Below the pieces are notes generated by a model that searched no databases, was not told where the DNA came from, and saw nothing but the letters and a program-made list of their open reading frames with translations. A stretch of 47,719 bases of DNA from an uncultured Saprospiraceae bacterium (GTDB lineage Bacteria; Bacteroidota; Bacteroidia; Chitinophagales; Saprospiraceae): contig CALLXF010000080.1 of assembly GCA_938015805.1 (NCBI GenBank), positions 1 to 47,719 on the forward strand, given 5' to 3'. Positions 7,883-18,000 of this stretch are shown in pieces (the first letter of the stretch is position 1; every line of letters begins with the position of its first letter). The position numbers and the translations under genes were made by a program.

Positions 7883-9208
7883 ATGAAATACTTATACATA
7901 AATATCATAGTTCTCGCAGGCCTTTTACTAGGATGTACCAGTTCGATACATAGTCAAATCACCAAGAAGGCTTCATACGGTAATTTTATAATCAAAAACG
8001 CAACGATCGTTACAGTTACTAAAGGTACTTTTGAAGGCAGCGTAACCATCCAGGATGGTATTATCTCTGGAGTTTCTAAATCTGGATCGAAAGATAAAAC
8101 TGTGATGGAAGGCGGGGCAACGATCATCGATGCTAAAGGAATGTATGTTTATCCAGGCATGATCGATGGAGGAACACATATAGGTCTTGGTGAGATTGGA
8201 GCCGTGTCTCTTACTCAAGATTATAATGAGCTAGGCGATTTTATACCACACATGCAAGCACTTACAGCAGTAAACCCGAGTTCTGTAAATATTCCTGTAA
8301 ACAGAATCGCCGGAGTTACCACAGCACTTGCTTGTCCAGATGGAGGGCTATTTCCTGGCACCGCTGCACTTATCCATTTACATGGATATACACCAGAGCA
8401 GATGTTTGCTGGTTTTAAAGCTCCAATCCTTAATTTTCCCGCCAGTGGAAAAAGAGGACGGTGGGATAGAAGATCAGAAGAGGATGTAAAAAAAGATGAA
8501 GAAAAAGCCAATAAAAAACTGAACGATATCTGGACCAAAGCTAAGCAGTATACAAAGATAGATTCATTGGCTACAGCCAAAAATAAAAAGAAAGCCGGCT
8601 TTAATCCTCAGATGGATGCACTTATGCCTGTCATCAGAAATGAAATGCCGTTACTGATCGTTGTGAATAAAGATAGCGATATAAAAGCAGCTATAAAGTG
8701 GGTAGAAACACAAAATGTAAAGGCCATATTTATGGGTGTAGCGGAGGGATGGAGAGTCGCAGAGGAAATAGCTAAAGCAGAAATCCCAGTAATCGTCGGA
8801 CCAGTATTAGATAATCCTAGAAGAGCAAGTGATCCTTATGAAATCAACTATGCTAATCCAGGAATTCTAGCTAAAGCAGGTGTACAAGTCGCCATCAGAA
8901 CAAATGAAACCGAAAATGTACGTAATCTTCCGTACAATGCTGGATTTGCTGCAACTTACGGTATGGGAATCGATGAAGCTCTAAAGGCTATTACGATTAA
9001 TCCTGCACAAATATTTGGACTGGGAGATAAGCTAGGTAGTATAGAAAAAGGAAAAATCGCTAATCTAATTATTTGTACTGGAGACCCATTCGAAACCAAG
9101 ACTGATGTAAAACATGTCTTTATAAATGGATGGAATATTCCTATGGAAAGTAGACAGACCCTTCTATATGACGAGTTCCTAGACAGAAGTCCTGGCATGA
9201 ATAAATAA
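7883..9208 (+). CDS. Exported amidohydrolase-like protein with degenerate active site
   Basis: 441 residues from MKYLYINII. An upstream in-frame ATG at 7790 overlaps the previous gene and is unlikely. The leader ends LLLGC (Cys18), so this may be a lipoprotein, although a downstream SIHSQ could also serve as a signal peptidase I site. The amidohydrolase fold is clear (YPGMIDGGTHIG, then ITINPAQIFGLGDKLGSIEKGKIANLII). The metal HxH is GTH (only His99 is kept), and the other histidines and the Asp are replaced (LIVVNKD, FMGVAEG, RTNETEN). Like the gene at 4682 it is probably a pseudoenzyme, perhaps forming a complex with the active middle protein. The next gene follows after 16 bases. Confidence 0.83.
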   Translation: MKYLYINIIVLAGLLLGCTSSIHSQITKKASYGNFIIKNATIVTVTKGTFEGSVTIQDGIISGVSKSGSKDKTVMEGGATIIDAKGMYVYPGMIDGGTHIGLGEIGAVSLTQDYNELGDFIPHMQALTAVNPSSVNIPVNRIAGVTTALACPDGGLFPGTAALIHLHGYTPEQMFAGFKAPILNFPASGKRGRWDRRSEEDVKKDEEKANKKLNDIWTKAKQYTKIDSLATAKNKKKAGFNPQMDALMPVIRNEMPLLIVVNKDSDIKAAIKWVETQNVKAIFMGVAEGWRVAEEIAKAEIPVIVGPVLDNPRRASDPYEINYANPGILAKAGVQVAIRTNETENVRNLPYNAGFAATYGMGIDEALKAITINPAQIFGLGDKLGSIEKGKIANLIICTGDPFETKTDVKHVFINGWNIPMESRQTLLYDEFLDRSPGMNK

Positions 9209-9224
9209 TCGATACCAAAAAAAA

Positions 9225-9719
9225 ATGAAACAATTTTTAACTTATATATTTCTTTTAATTTTTATATCGGTTATTGCTACGGAAGCTGCTAATGCTCAGC
9301 AAAAATTTAATCAGCATAATCCTTACGTCAGTAATTCGGAAATCCACTGGCTCCGGCAAAAAGAGATTAACCTTTTTGACAAACCGATAGTAGATGACCT
9401 TTTTACGAGCAACATCCGTAAAACCATAGATTATAGAGATCGATATAACAGTAAAAAATCAGGATACTTAGCTGCGGTTACAGCGACTGCTTTTACCTAT
9501 GTCGTAGGTGTTACAGGACTTCTTTTATCCGGAGATTCTGTGGGACAAAGTGAAAGTAGACGTAACCTTAAACCTATTTACTGGAGTTCTATTGGTCTCG
9601 GAATAGGTGGAACAATCTGGTCTTTTAATTTAAACAAGGCTAAAAATATAGCTAGATCTGAGTATGAGCAACAACTAGAAATTACTCGAGATCAGTATAA
9701 TATCTTATCTGGTGGATAG
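9225..9719 (+). CDS. Small exported protein, first of a tandem paralogous pair
   Basis: 164 residues with a signal peptide (cleavage near ANAQ, about residue 25). The mature N-terminus has the segment NPYVSNSEIHWLRQKEINLF, then KPIVDDLFTSNIRKTIDYRDR. Two hydrophobic stretches follow (about residues 78-105 and 117-135), probably membrane-spanning or amphipathic. The next gene encodes a clear paralogue with the same order. I do not recognise the family. Its position 16 bases after the third amidohydrolase-like gene suggests it belongs to that operon. Confidence 0.6.
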   Translation: MKQFLTYIFLLIFISVIATEAANAQQKFNQHNPYVSNSEIHWLRQKEINLFDKPIVDDLFTSNIRKTIDYRDRYNSKKSGYLAAVTATAFTYVVGVTGLLLSGDSVGQSESRRNLKPIYWSSIGLGIGGTIWSFNLNKAKNIARSEYEQQLEITRDQYNILSGG

Positions 9720-10161
9720 ATTATTTTATACGATCTCATTAGTAATAATGCTCGGTAATTTATCGTCAGCACAACATACATTACCCTACCCTAATCCCTA
9801 CGTAAATAAATCCGAACTACACTGGCTCAAAACCCAGAAAATCGATTTAAGTAAAAAACCCATTCCTGATAAAGAGTTTATTAATGATATAAGGATGACC
9901 CTAGACTTCAAGTCTAAAAGTCGGACGACAGCTGGCAAACTTACTGCTGTTTTAGCTTTATTTACATTTACTACAATCTACTATGTCACTGGCGAATATG
10001 AAACCCCTAGTGGAGCATTTAGGAACACCCTTATGGGATCTATAGGCATTACCTCCGCAGGACTCGCCACAAAATATCTAATAGATTTAAATTCGATCCG
10101 ATCTAAACAAAAGAGCAGACTCAAAATAGCGCTAGATAAATATCAATTATTTATGCAGTAA
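9712..10161 (+). CDS. Small exported protein, second of a tandem paralogous pair (GTG start)
   Basis: 149 residues. The start is a GTG overlapping the previous gene by 8 bases. It yields the leader MDRLFYTISLVIMLGN with cleavage near SSAQ, matching the leader of its neighbour; later ATG codons would lose this. The mature part aligns with the preceding protein: NPYVNKSELHWLKTQKIDL and KPIPDKEFINDIRMTLDF, followed by two hydrophobic segments. The pair looks like a tandem duplication with strong divergence. Function is unknown. It is probably the last gene of the amidohydrolase set; marC follows with its own promoter-like box. Confidence 0.62.
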   Translation: MDRLFYTISLVIMLGNLSSAQHTLPYPNPYVNKSELHWLKTQKIDLSKKPIPDKEFINDIRMTLDFKSKSRTTAGKLTAVLALFTFTTIYYVTGEYETPSGAFRNTLMGSIGITSAGLATKYLIDLNSIRSKQKSRLKIALDKYQLFMQ

Positions 10162-10186
10162 TATTATACTGATTCTGGTTTTACTG

Positions 10187-10194
10187 TACCTTTG
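10187..10194 (+). promoter_or_regulatory. Bacteroidota-type -7 box upstream of marC-family gene
   Basis: TACCTTTG fits the TAnnTTTG consensus and lies 38 bases before the MarC-family ATG. The same octamer occurs at a similar distance before purD in this window. No strong TTTG -33 element is seen. Confidence 0.45.
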
Positions 10195-10231
10195 CGTTTG
10201 TATATATTAAAAATTGCTATAATACTTCCAT

Positions 10232-10807
10232 ATGGATCTAAAAGAGCTGATTTCTGTAACCCTCATTTTATTTTCTGTTATCGATATTCTCGGTAATATT
10301 CCAGTAGTCATTAGTCTAAAACAACAGGGAAATAAAATACATTCTGGTAAAGCTACATTAGCAAGTGCTCTTATCATGATTCTTTTTTTAATCGTAGGAG
10401 AAAAATTACTTAAACTATTTGGAGTAGATATACAATCCTTTGCAATAGCTGGGGCTTTAGTAATTTTTCTAATCGGACTAGAAATGATCTTAGGTAGAGA
10501 TATCTTTAAATCATCTCCTAATATGAAATCTGTTTCTGTATTTCCGCTGGCTTTTCCTTTAATAGCGGGAGCAGGAACTCTCACAACCATCCTAACCCTA
10601 AAATCAGAATATCAAGTAACTAATATCATCGGTGGAATCATCGTAAATCTGATCATTATCTATGGCGTTCTAAAATCTTCTGGATGGATCCAAAAAAAGA
10701 TAGGAAATCAAGGTGTGGAAATTTTAAGAAAAGTATTTGGGATTATTTTATTAGCCATCGCTATTAAAATTGCTAAAGAAAATCTCTTATTTATTTTTAA
10801 TGAATAG
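10232..10807 (+). CDS. MarC family integral membrane protein (UPF0056)
   Basis: 191 residues, almost entirely hydrophobic with about six predicted membrane helices. The family landmarks are present: LFSVIDILGNIPVVISL near the N-terminus, FAIAGALVIFLIGLEMILG in the middle, and AFPLIAGAGTLTTILTL. The length (about 190-210) fits the family. MarC proteins are inner-membrane proteins once linked to antibiotic resistance, a link later withdrawn, and their substrate is unknown. It appears monocistronic, with a TACCTTTG box upstream and a GC-rich hairpin just after the stop. Confidence 0.92.
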   Translation: MDLKELISVTLILFSVIDILGNIPVVISLKQQGNKIHSGKATLASALIMILFLIVGEKLLKLFGVDIQSFAIAGALVIFLIGLEMILGRDIFKSSPNMKSVSVFPLAFPLIAGAGTLTTILTLKSEYQVTNIIGGIIVNLIIIYGVLKSSGWIQKKIGNQGVEILRKVFGIILLAIAIKIAKENLLFIFNE

Positions 10808-10824
10808 AAGTCGACCATTCTGTT

Positions 10825-10841
10825 TTGGGGTCTTGCCCCAA
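10825..10841 (+). terminator. Hairpin after the marC-family gene
   Basis: TTGGGG and CCCCAA form a 6-bp stem with a 5-base loop starting 18 bases after the MarC stop codon. The T-rich tract after it is short (TGTTT), so termination efficiency is uncertain. Confidence 0.45.
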
Positions 10842-10970
10842 TGTTTAAGTCTATTCCTTATCAGAGTTTATACTTAAGTTATGTATAAACTAAGGTGAGC
10901 AATACAGCTAAAATTATTCTACCGCTTATCTCTTCAATTAGATCCTTTAATAATTGGATTAACAAAAATC

Positions 10971-11007
10971 AGCATTGGGCTTTTGAAAAATAAAAAAGCC
11001 CAATGCT
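10971..11007. repeat. 14-bp inverted repeat sharing an arm with the mscS terminator
   Basis: AGCATTGGGCTTTT and its reverse complement flank a 7-base spacer. The right arm (AAGCCCAATGC) is also the left arm of the adjacent terminator hairpin at 10996-11025. The two structures are therefore mutually exclusive when folded in one transcript. Confidence 0.55.
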
Positions 11008-11025
11008 TAGGAAGGCATCGGGCTT
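10996..11025 (-). terminator. Rho-independent terminator of the mscS-like gene
   Basis: AAGCCCAATGC pairs with GCATCGGGCTT (10 of 11 positions) around an 8-base loop. On the minus strand it is followed by TTTTTTA. It lies about 67 bases beyond the stop of the leftward MscS-type gene. Confidence 0.65.
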
Positions 11026-11048
11026 AAGGATTGAATATTTATATTTTC

Positions 11049-11065
11049 ATTGGGTTTAACCCAAT
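11049..11065. repeat. 17-base perfect palindrome after the mscS-like stop
   Basis: ATTGGGTT-T-AACCCAAT is a perfect inverted repeat, 26 bases after the MscS-like stop codon on the minus strand. It shares the TTGGG/CCCAA core with the other hairpins in this 240-base interval. Confidence 0.5.
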
Positions 11066-11091
11066 ATGTAAATCAAACTATTTTAATCTGA

Positions 11092-11919
11092 TTATATATT
11101 CTTAACTCTTCTAGTAGGATAAGCAACAGTAATACCTGCTTCTCCAAATGCTTTCTTAATTTCTTTGTAAGAATTAAAGTAAACATCCCAGTAAGTCTCG
11201 TCTGTAGCGAATGGTCTAACTGCTAGAAGAACATTGTTCTCATCAAATTTTTCGATCTCGATGGTAGGCTCATCTGGTAATCTTTCTGATACTTTATCTA
11301 GTGCACCTTTTATGATGTTTTTCACTTTATCAAAATCTTCCTCATAAGGCATTGCAACATTAAGATCCACTCTCAATTTACCATTTGCAGTTAAGTTAGT
11401 CATGATTCCACTTGTAGCAATTCCGTTAGGCATAATTACTTTTTTATTATCCAGAGTGTTTATGATCGTATTAAAAACTTGAATCTCCATCACATGCCCT
11501 ACCGTTCCTTGTATATCCACTAAGTCTCCTACTCTATAAGGCTTAAAGATTAAAATCATTACTCCTGATGCAAAGTGTCCTAATGTTCCTGACATCGCTG
11601 CACCTACTGCTAAACCTGCACCGGCAAGTAACGCTGCAAAAGCTGTAATCTCGATACCTACAGCACCTGCCGCAGTAAGAACTACTAATACCTTTAGTAA
11701 AACACTTACTAAAGATTTTAGGAATGGCTGTAGGTCTCTATCTACACCAGATTTTTCCATGCTCTTTCCCAGAAGATTTACTATCATCTTTACAATCCAG
11801 AAGCCTATAATTAGGATTACGATAGCACCTATAATCTTAGGAGCGTATCCTATGGCTGCATCTATATACTCAGGTATTTTGGCTGCAAAATCAAAACCTT
11901 GGTTAACTTGTTCTTCCAT
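11092..11919 (-). CDS. mscS: Small-conductance mechanosensitive channel, MscS family
   Basis: 275 residues, close to the ~285 of E. coli MscS. It has three hydrophobic helices (about residues 25-47, 65-85 and 90-120). The third is the Ala/Gly-rich pore helix AALLAGAGLAVGAAMSGTLG, followed by the beta-domain signature FKPYRVGDLVDIQGTVGHV, then IPNG-like VIMPNGIATSG and a C-terminal alpha/beta domain. It is an inner-membrane homoheptamer that opens under membrane tension to release solutes on osmotic downshock. The gene is monocistronic on the minus strand, with a strong terminator on its 3' side. No TAnnTTTG box is seen upstream. Confidence 0.93.
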   Translation of the reverse strand: MEEQVNQGFDFAAKIPEYIDAAIGYAPKIIGAIVILIIGFWIVKMIVNLLGKSMEKSGVDRDLQPFLKSLVSVLLKVLVVLTAAGAVGIEITAFAALLAGAGLAVGAAMSGTLGHFASGVMILIFKPYRVGDLVDIQGTVGHVMEIQVFNTIINTLDNKKVIMPNGIATSGIMTNLTANGKLRVDLNVAMPYEEDFDKVKNIIKGALDKVSERLPDEPTIEIEKFDENNVLLAVRPFATDETYWDVYFNSYKEIKKAFGEAGITVAYPTRRVKNI

Positions 11920-12044
11920 TTATTTTGTTTTTATTTAGTTATACAATTATGACTATAACCTATCTATCTAGGTCACGTATTTTATGTTATCATTTTTAAA
12001 TTTTGCGGAACTTTTTACAAAAAAACATTTTCCAATAATAAAAA

Positions 12045-12069
12045 AAGCCCTCCAAAACATGGAAGGCTT
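12045..12069 (-). terminator. Terminator downstream of sprA
   Basis: On the minus strand AAGCCTTCC and GGAGGGCTT pair (one G-T) around a 7-base loop, followed by TTTTTTATT. It is 28 bases past the sprA stop codon. Confidence 0.75.
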
Positions 12070-12096
12070 CATTTTTATTGTAGCAACTAAAATTTG

Positions 12097-15000
12097 TTAA
12101 TTCAGATTAAATCGAGCTGTAAGCCCACCGTAATATCTAGTAAATGGAAACTGGTTATTTACACCTTCTGCCTTTGGCTTAGTCGTTTCATAATCGAGAA
12201 ACATACGTAAAGTCAGATTCTGGTTTACGTTATATTCTAATGACGGACTAAATCTGATACCAGTCTGACCTCTATTTAGCTCACTTGTTCCTTGCTGATA
12301 TCTGTGTACAAATGTTACATCATCGAGCATAGAAAAATCTACGTTAAAAGTAAGCTCTCTCGGTTTATTATCCGTACCTCCTCTTCCGAGACCTCCACGA
12401 TTAGTAGATTGCTTTTTACGATCTTTTTTATCTGCCTCTTCGTCCTCCTCTCCATCTTTTTTCTTCTTCTTACGTTTTGATTTTTTATCTCCAGTAAGGA
12501 AGGCAATGTTTACATCTTTAAATGTATATCCGACACCGATCGTAATGTCTGTCGATTTTTTCTCTTGTATGTTTGCGAGTATATCGGTATTTAAATCTAA
12601 AGTTCTAGATTTCTTATACTCGACACTTAGATTTAAATCGTTTTTAGTTTTCATCTGTATTCCGATTAGCGGAGAAAAACTTTCGTTAATCTGTACGAGA
12701 GGCACCTCAAATCTGGTATAAAAATTACCTGTCGCATCATTTACAGTATTTAACCTTTCGTAATCAAAATCTTGATTAGTCGAGTACTGATTTATCCTCA
12801 TTGTCGACTTATAGGAATGGGTCAAATTAAATTGGGCTAATCTATTTTTAAAGAATCCTATGTTTTTTAAACCATTATATCTAAGTGTCCAGTTAGGACG
12901 AGGAATAAATGATGGTCTCGATAACTCATAAACTAATCCGGCCTGCGTTCCGGCTCCTGTATCTCTTTTTACCCAAGAATCATCGATAGGTCTTCCTGTA
13001 TAAGTAGCTACAAAAGCCGCTAACACTACATCCGACTGTACGGCTCCATACCCATTAGTATACGCACTGCCATCTAGATCATGTTCTCCCTGTCCCAGAA
13101 GATTAGATATAATTTTTCTATTATCTAAGAAGTCATCAAACATACCTTCTAAATCATCATTAAAGAAGGTATTTAAAGCAAAGTAAGATACCTCGATACT
13201 TCCTACTTCTCTCCTAGCTAGTTCTTGGAAATCATCCGGATCTCCATCCAGTCCTTTAACTGTTTTGAAATTTTCAAACACATCGTTACTAGCTCGTTTT
13301 TTAAAATCTACATCTATCTTAAAATCTTTAAAAGGCTCGATAGCTACTTTAGCATCGTAAGTAACTTCTTTACGCTGCGAAACCTGATTATTTTGCAAAC
13401 TCGATCTTGTAAACCATCCTTTATTAACACCTTGATATAACCAGTTATTTTGATTATTAAAAGATATATCTGGCTGCCATCCAGAAACGAAAGCCCATCC
13501 CGGAGCATTAAAACCAGATGACAATCCTAAAATATTTGCTTCCAGGTTTTCACTTACTCCTGCTTCATTGACCGCACTTATCCCTGGCACTACAGTCCCT
13601 AAGTTTTCTTTGTAATTAAATTTGACACTACGTAACATCAACAAAGGTCTTACTAATGCCCTTACGGCGAATGAAGGACCATCATTCTTATCTTTTTTAC
13701 GAGCATCTTTTTTATCAGTTTTACCAGCGACATCTTTTTTACCGTCTGCCTTCAGATCCTTATCTTTTTTAGATCTCTTAGTGTTAGACCTTTTTTTACG
13801 AGGATTTTCTATCTGCTTTAAAAACTTAGACTTTTTGTATAATTTATCAAATCCAAAAGTGGTATTGATCGATCGATTTTGACTATTGTCAACTGTATGT
13901 CCATAGTCCTCAGCCGATAATAATGCCGCTGACCATCTATAATCTGCTCCATACCGTGCTTTTACAGTTATCCAATCTGTCAATGGAATATGTTTTAACG
14001 GTACATTATAAGTAACATCAAAAGTGTGTGTGTATTCCTTATTTCGACCTCCCGAGTAAAGGTTCTCCTTCCAATATGGATCTACATCATCAGTGGTATA
14101 AGAACCGTCATCACCTGAAGTTTTTCCTCTCTCGTCTACTAATGCTCTATCATCCGGATTAGATGATATACCCGTTCTACGGAGCTCATCAATTACAGCT
14201 CTATTTTTTGCATCAAAATTAAATTTCAGATTTTTAGTCAGATCCCATTTAAATCCATATCCTCTATCCCATGTAAATCGCTGATCATCAAATGTAAATA
14301 CTGGAACATCAGGTTCTCTAAATGTCCTAGTGTTTTTGAATCTTCTCAGCTCGTTAGTGACATACATACTATTAGGCAGCAATCCGATATTTATCTCCTT
14401 TATTATCTTAAGCCATTTACCTTTTAATTTTTTAAACGGTTTGAGCATTTTTACTCGATTAGAATAATTATAATCTAACTTAAGACGCTGATCTTTAGAT
14501 ATATCTTCTTTTATTAAAAAGTCTTTACGTTCTGTTTGTGTCTGGGCATAACTTGCACTAAGATTAGAGATATCCCACGGCTTAGGTGTAGAAGCTTTAC
14601 CCTTTCCTCCACCTGATGATCTCTCTTTTCTGACATTAGTAAAGTTGAATGTTTTTATGGTCTCTTCTTCGATAGACCTTTCTCTGGAATCTACGCCTGG
14701 CAAAGCCGCTTCTACCTCATCTAAGGTAAGGTCGAGCTCATAAGCATCAAATTCTGGGGTGATTTTTTCCTTGGCATACTGTGCATAAAACGGAACTTGT
14801 AATCCCCATTTATCCGGGAAAAATTTACCTAATTGGATATCCGCCGCAACATCATATTGCAGTACCGTTTCTTTTGCTCTCTCATCTACTTTTTGATCCA
14901 GTGCTCCCCATCCTAGCGAATTATAACTTGCTGAAGATGTCAGTCTACCTAGATCTGCCATCTGTACTTCTAGTCTAGCAGTACCTGCAAATCCTCCTCT

Positions 15001-18000
15001 CTCTTGTAAACCTGTTGCTCTTAATTCGTTTATCCATACCTCTCCATTAAACGGTATATCCTGGTCATTTTTATTTCTTATTCCTATTTCTATTCCTTTT
15101 ACATATCCTAAACTCGGGAGTCCTTTTATAGAAATCCGTTCGTCTTTAGATGTTGTCGGATCGTCGACAGTAAAGCGTTGTGTGTTAGGTACTCCTGCTG
15201 CTGCCCTTTGTTTTTTAATATCTGTAAATTTCTCCAGAACAATATCGATAAAGTTAGAATCTAACCATACATGTTCCGGATCGGCTCTTTTAGTCTCGTC
15301 ATTAGAGAAGTATAACGGTAACTCATATTCGTAGTAATTATTTACAAAATCTTTCCCCACTTTTACATAGATACAAAGATCTTTATCATCTAATTGCTCA
15401 AAATTCATCAGGTTTGTATCCTGCTCGGCATGAACGTATAATTGTAAATTTTCGAATACACGGAGGTCTACTTCTATATTTTTAAATACCGCGGCTGTAC
15501 ATTCCTCGTAAAGGGAGTCAGTCTGGGGCCTAAACATATCGTTTACATTTAAGACAAGTGCTTTTTCATCTTGGAGTACTGTAGAAAAAGAATTAAAAAA
15601 TTCCTCTTGCTTAATACCCGGTGGTAATGTATAATTAAAAGGAATTTTACCAGCATTTTCCTGTAATCCTACATCGTCAATAGAAAAATCAAAAGGTAAT
15701 TCACCTGATTGGTCATCTAATCTGCATAGAGCATCTTGTCTTCTCCATGTATTCCTGACCATTTCCAATTCGACAAATCGCAAAGTTTTCTGAGTCTGGA
15801 ATCCAGTCATAAGCATCCTCATAAACTGGATAGATCTAAATCCTTCTATATCATTTACAGAAACTCCTCTGTTAATAGGTACTTGGAATCGATACCATCT
15901 TTCTACTACACCTCCTCCTCTATCAAAAGTTTTTTCATCTCTAATAAAATCATCATCAAAACGCTTTAAAGCACCAGGATTAGTCTCATCCTCTTCTAAA
16001 CGTATGACATACTCATAAAAGCTTTCTCCAGTGTTAAGCGAACTGTTACCATTGAGGTCCTCTTTGTCAGGATTAGGATTACCTCTTATCGCTATATTAT
16101 TCCCTTGCTGGTTATTTTGTTGATTAGGGAAATTACCTTGAGGATTATTAAAAGCTTTAGATTTTACAATGATATTATCGTCTTGCTGTATAGTACCGTT
16201 ATCAAAAAAGTAATTATCATTAGATGGATCAGCACGTAGAGCCTGCACATTAATGGCACTTGCGCTAACTTCATTTACATAATCATTAAATTTCCCTAGC
16301 TCATCCTGATCATTTAACCCATCAAAACCGAGATCTTGCTCATCGATTTTAGCTACGTTAAAACCATTATTAATTGGAATCTGATCTGGTATGGTTCCCC
16401 ATACTGTATTTTGAGTAGGGATCATATCACCATCTGTAGGTATAGCGTTCTCAAAAAACTGTAAATCATCTTTAAGAATGTCTTCTGATACATTTCCTAG
16501 ATGAAATATCAGCTTTCCTTTTTCTCCATCATTATGAGTACTACCATCTGTATCACTGGTTCCATCTCTCCGATCTAGATATGGACTGAGCAACCAGAAA
16601 TCAATGTACTCTACATTAGCCGCCTGGAAATCTGGATTTTGCAAATATCGCGTTATACCTCCCCATCTAGACTCAGGGTTATTTAAGTAAATTTCACCGT
16701 CTCCATTTTGACTTAATGGGACATTGATACCATCAGATATACTACCAAAACCATTTACTGGATCAAAATTATAAGGCCCTCTCTCATTAGGAAAAAAACT
16801 AACATCAAATGTAAATAAGTCGGTCAGATTTATTCCATTATTTTGTCTATCAAAAAAGTCGGTTTGGTCTATTACTCTGGCGTAAGGATCATTTCTATCA
16901 TCCGCACTACGGAATGACCTATCGATCACATACCAGTTAAATCTAGCTCTATTATATCCATTTGCCAGATCATTACTCAATGCTCCTTCTTGCCACATTC
17001 CATCACTATCCGGCCATATAGGATCAGACGGACGACCAGCATCTCCGTAATTAGGTGTACTTGCAAGATTCCACTGGATTTGCTGAGTTCCTAAAGGAAT
17101 AGGACTACCTGCTCCCTCAAAATCATCAATACTCACTACACCACCTGTAGGCTGCCCATCTCCATCTAAATTTATGGCATCCTGATGACCCGGTTTAAGT
17201 GCAGCTACCTCCGCGACAAAATTTATATTTGATTTTTCTTTAGTAGAGAAAAACGGAAGCTTGTCGACAGCTTTAGTAACCCACTCACTTTCTTTTCCAT
17301 AGGTAAAATCTAATCCAAAAACTCTATTAAAAATAGGATCATCTCCAAAGTTTACTTTCTGCGTAAATGGTCTCTCGGATAATCTGAGGTAGGTCGCTCC
17401 TAAATTTACCTCATCACTAAAGGCATACTCTGCCCTCAGACCTAACATGGTTTTTTGTTGTAAACTAAAAAGAGAGTTATCTTCAAAAGATACACGTATA
17501 GGTGTACCAGCTTGTAAATAAGATGGATTTAGTATTCTTAATCTTCCAATACCGTAATCTACCTCATAATCTACTCCTTCCTGCAGTGTAACACTACCTG
17601 CCGTTACTCTTACAGACCCTGGTGGTAGATTCCATGAGCCTAGGGATATCTCAGAGGAGATACTAGATTTATATTCTCCCCTCATCACAAAGAGATTTTT
17701 CTCTAAAGTAGTTTGTGCAATCGTAATCGTAGTGTCGTAAAGTTCTTGATACTTATACTGACCACATGTTGTACATAATGCATCGAGAGAATTACCAAAA
17801 GGTTCTAATACCGGAAAATAAATACTACCGGTACGTGTATTTATCGTAAGTCCTTCTACAAAATCAAATATTCCGTCTGGCTGAGGATCTAAATAAGCAT
17901 TTAATCTATCCAGTTTAAAGATATTAAGAAGAGGAGTATTAGGATCATCTGGTAAAAAACGATCTATCGACCCATCAGAGTTATCTTCAAAAAAGATATC

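Noticed and set aside
10808-11091. The clustered hairpins as an attachment site or integron-like array
   Set aside because: There is no integrase, cassette or flanking direct repeat, and the hairpins are positioned as expected for terminators of the two convergent genes.
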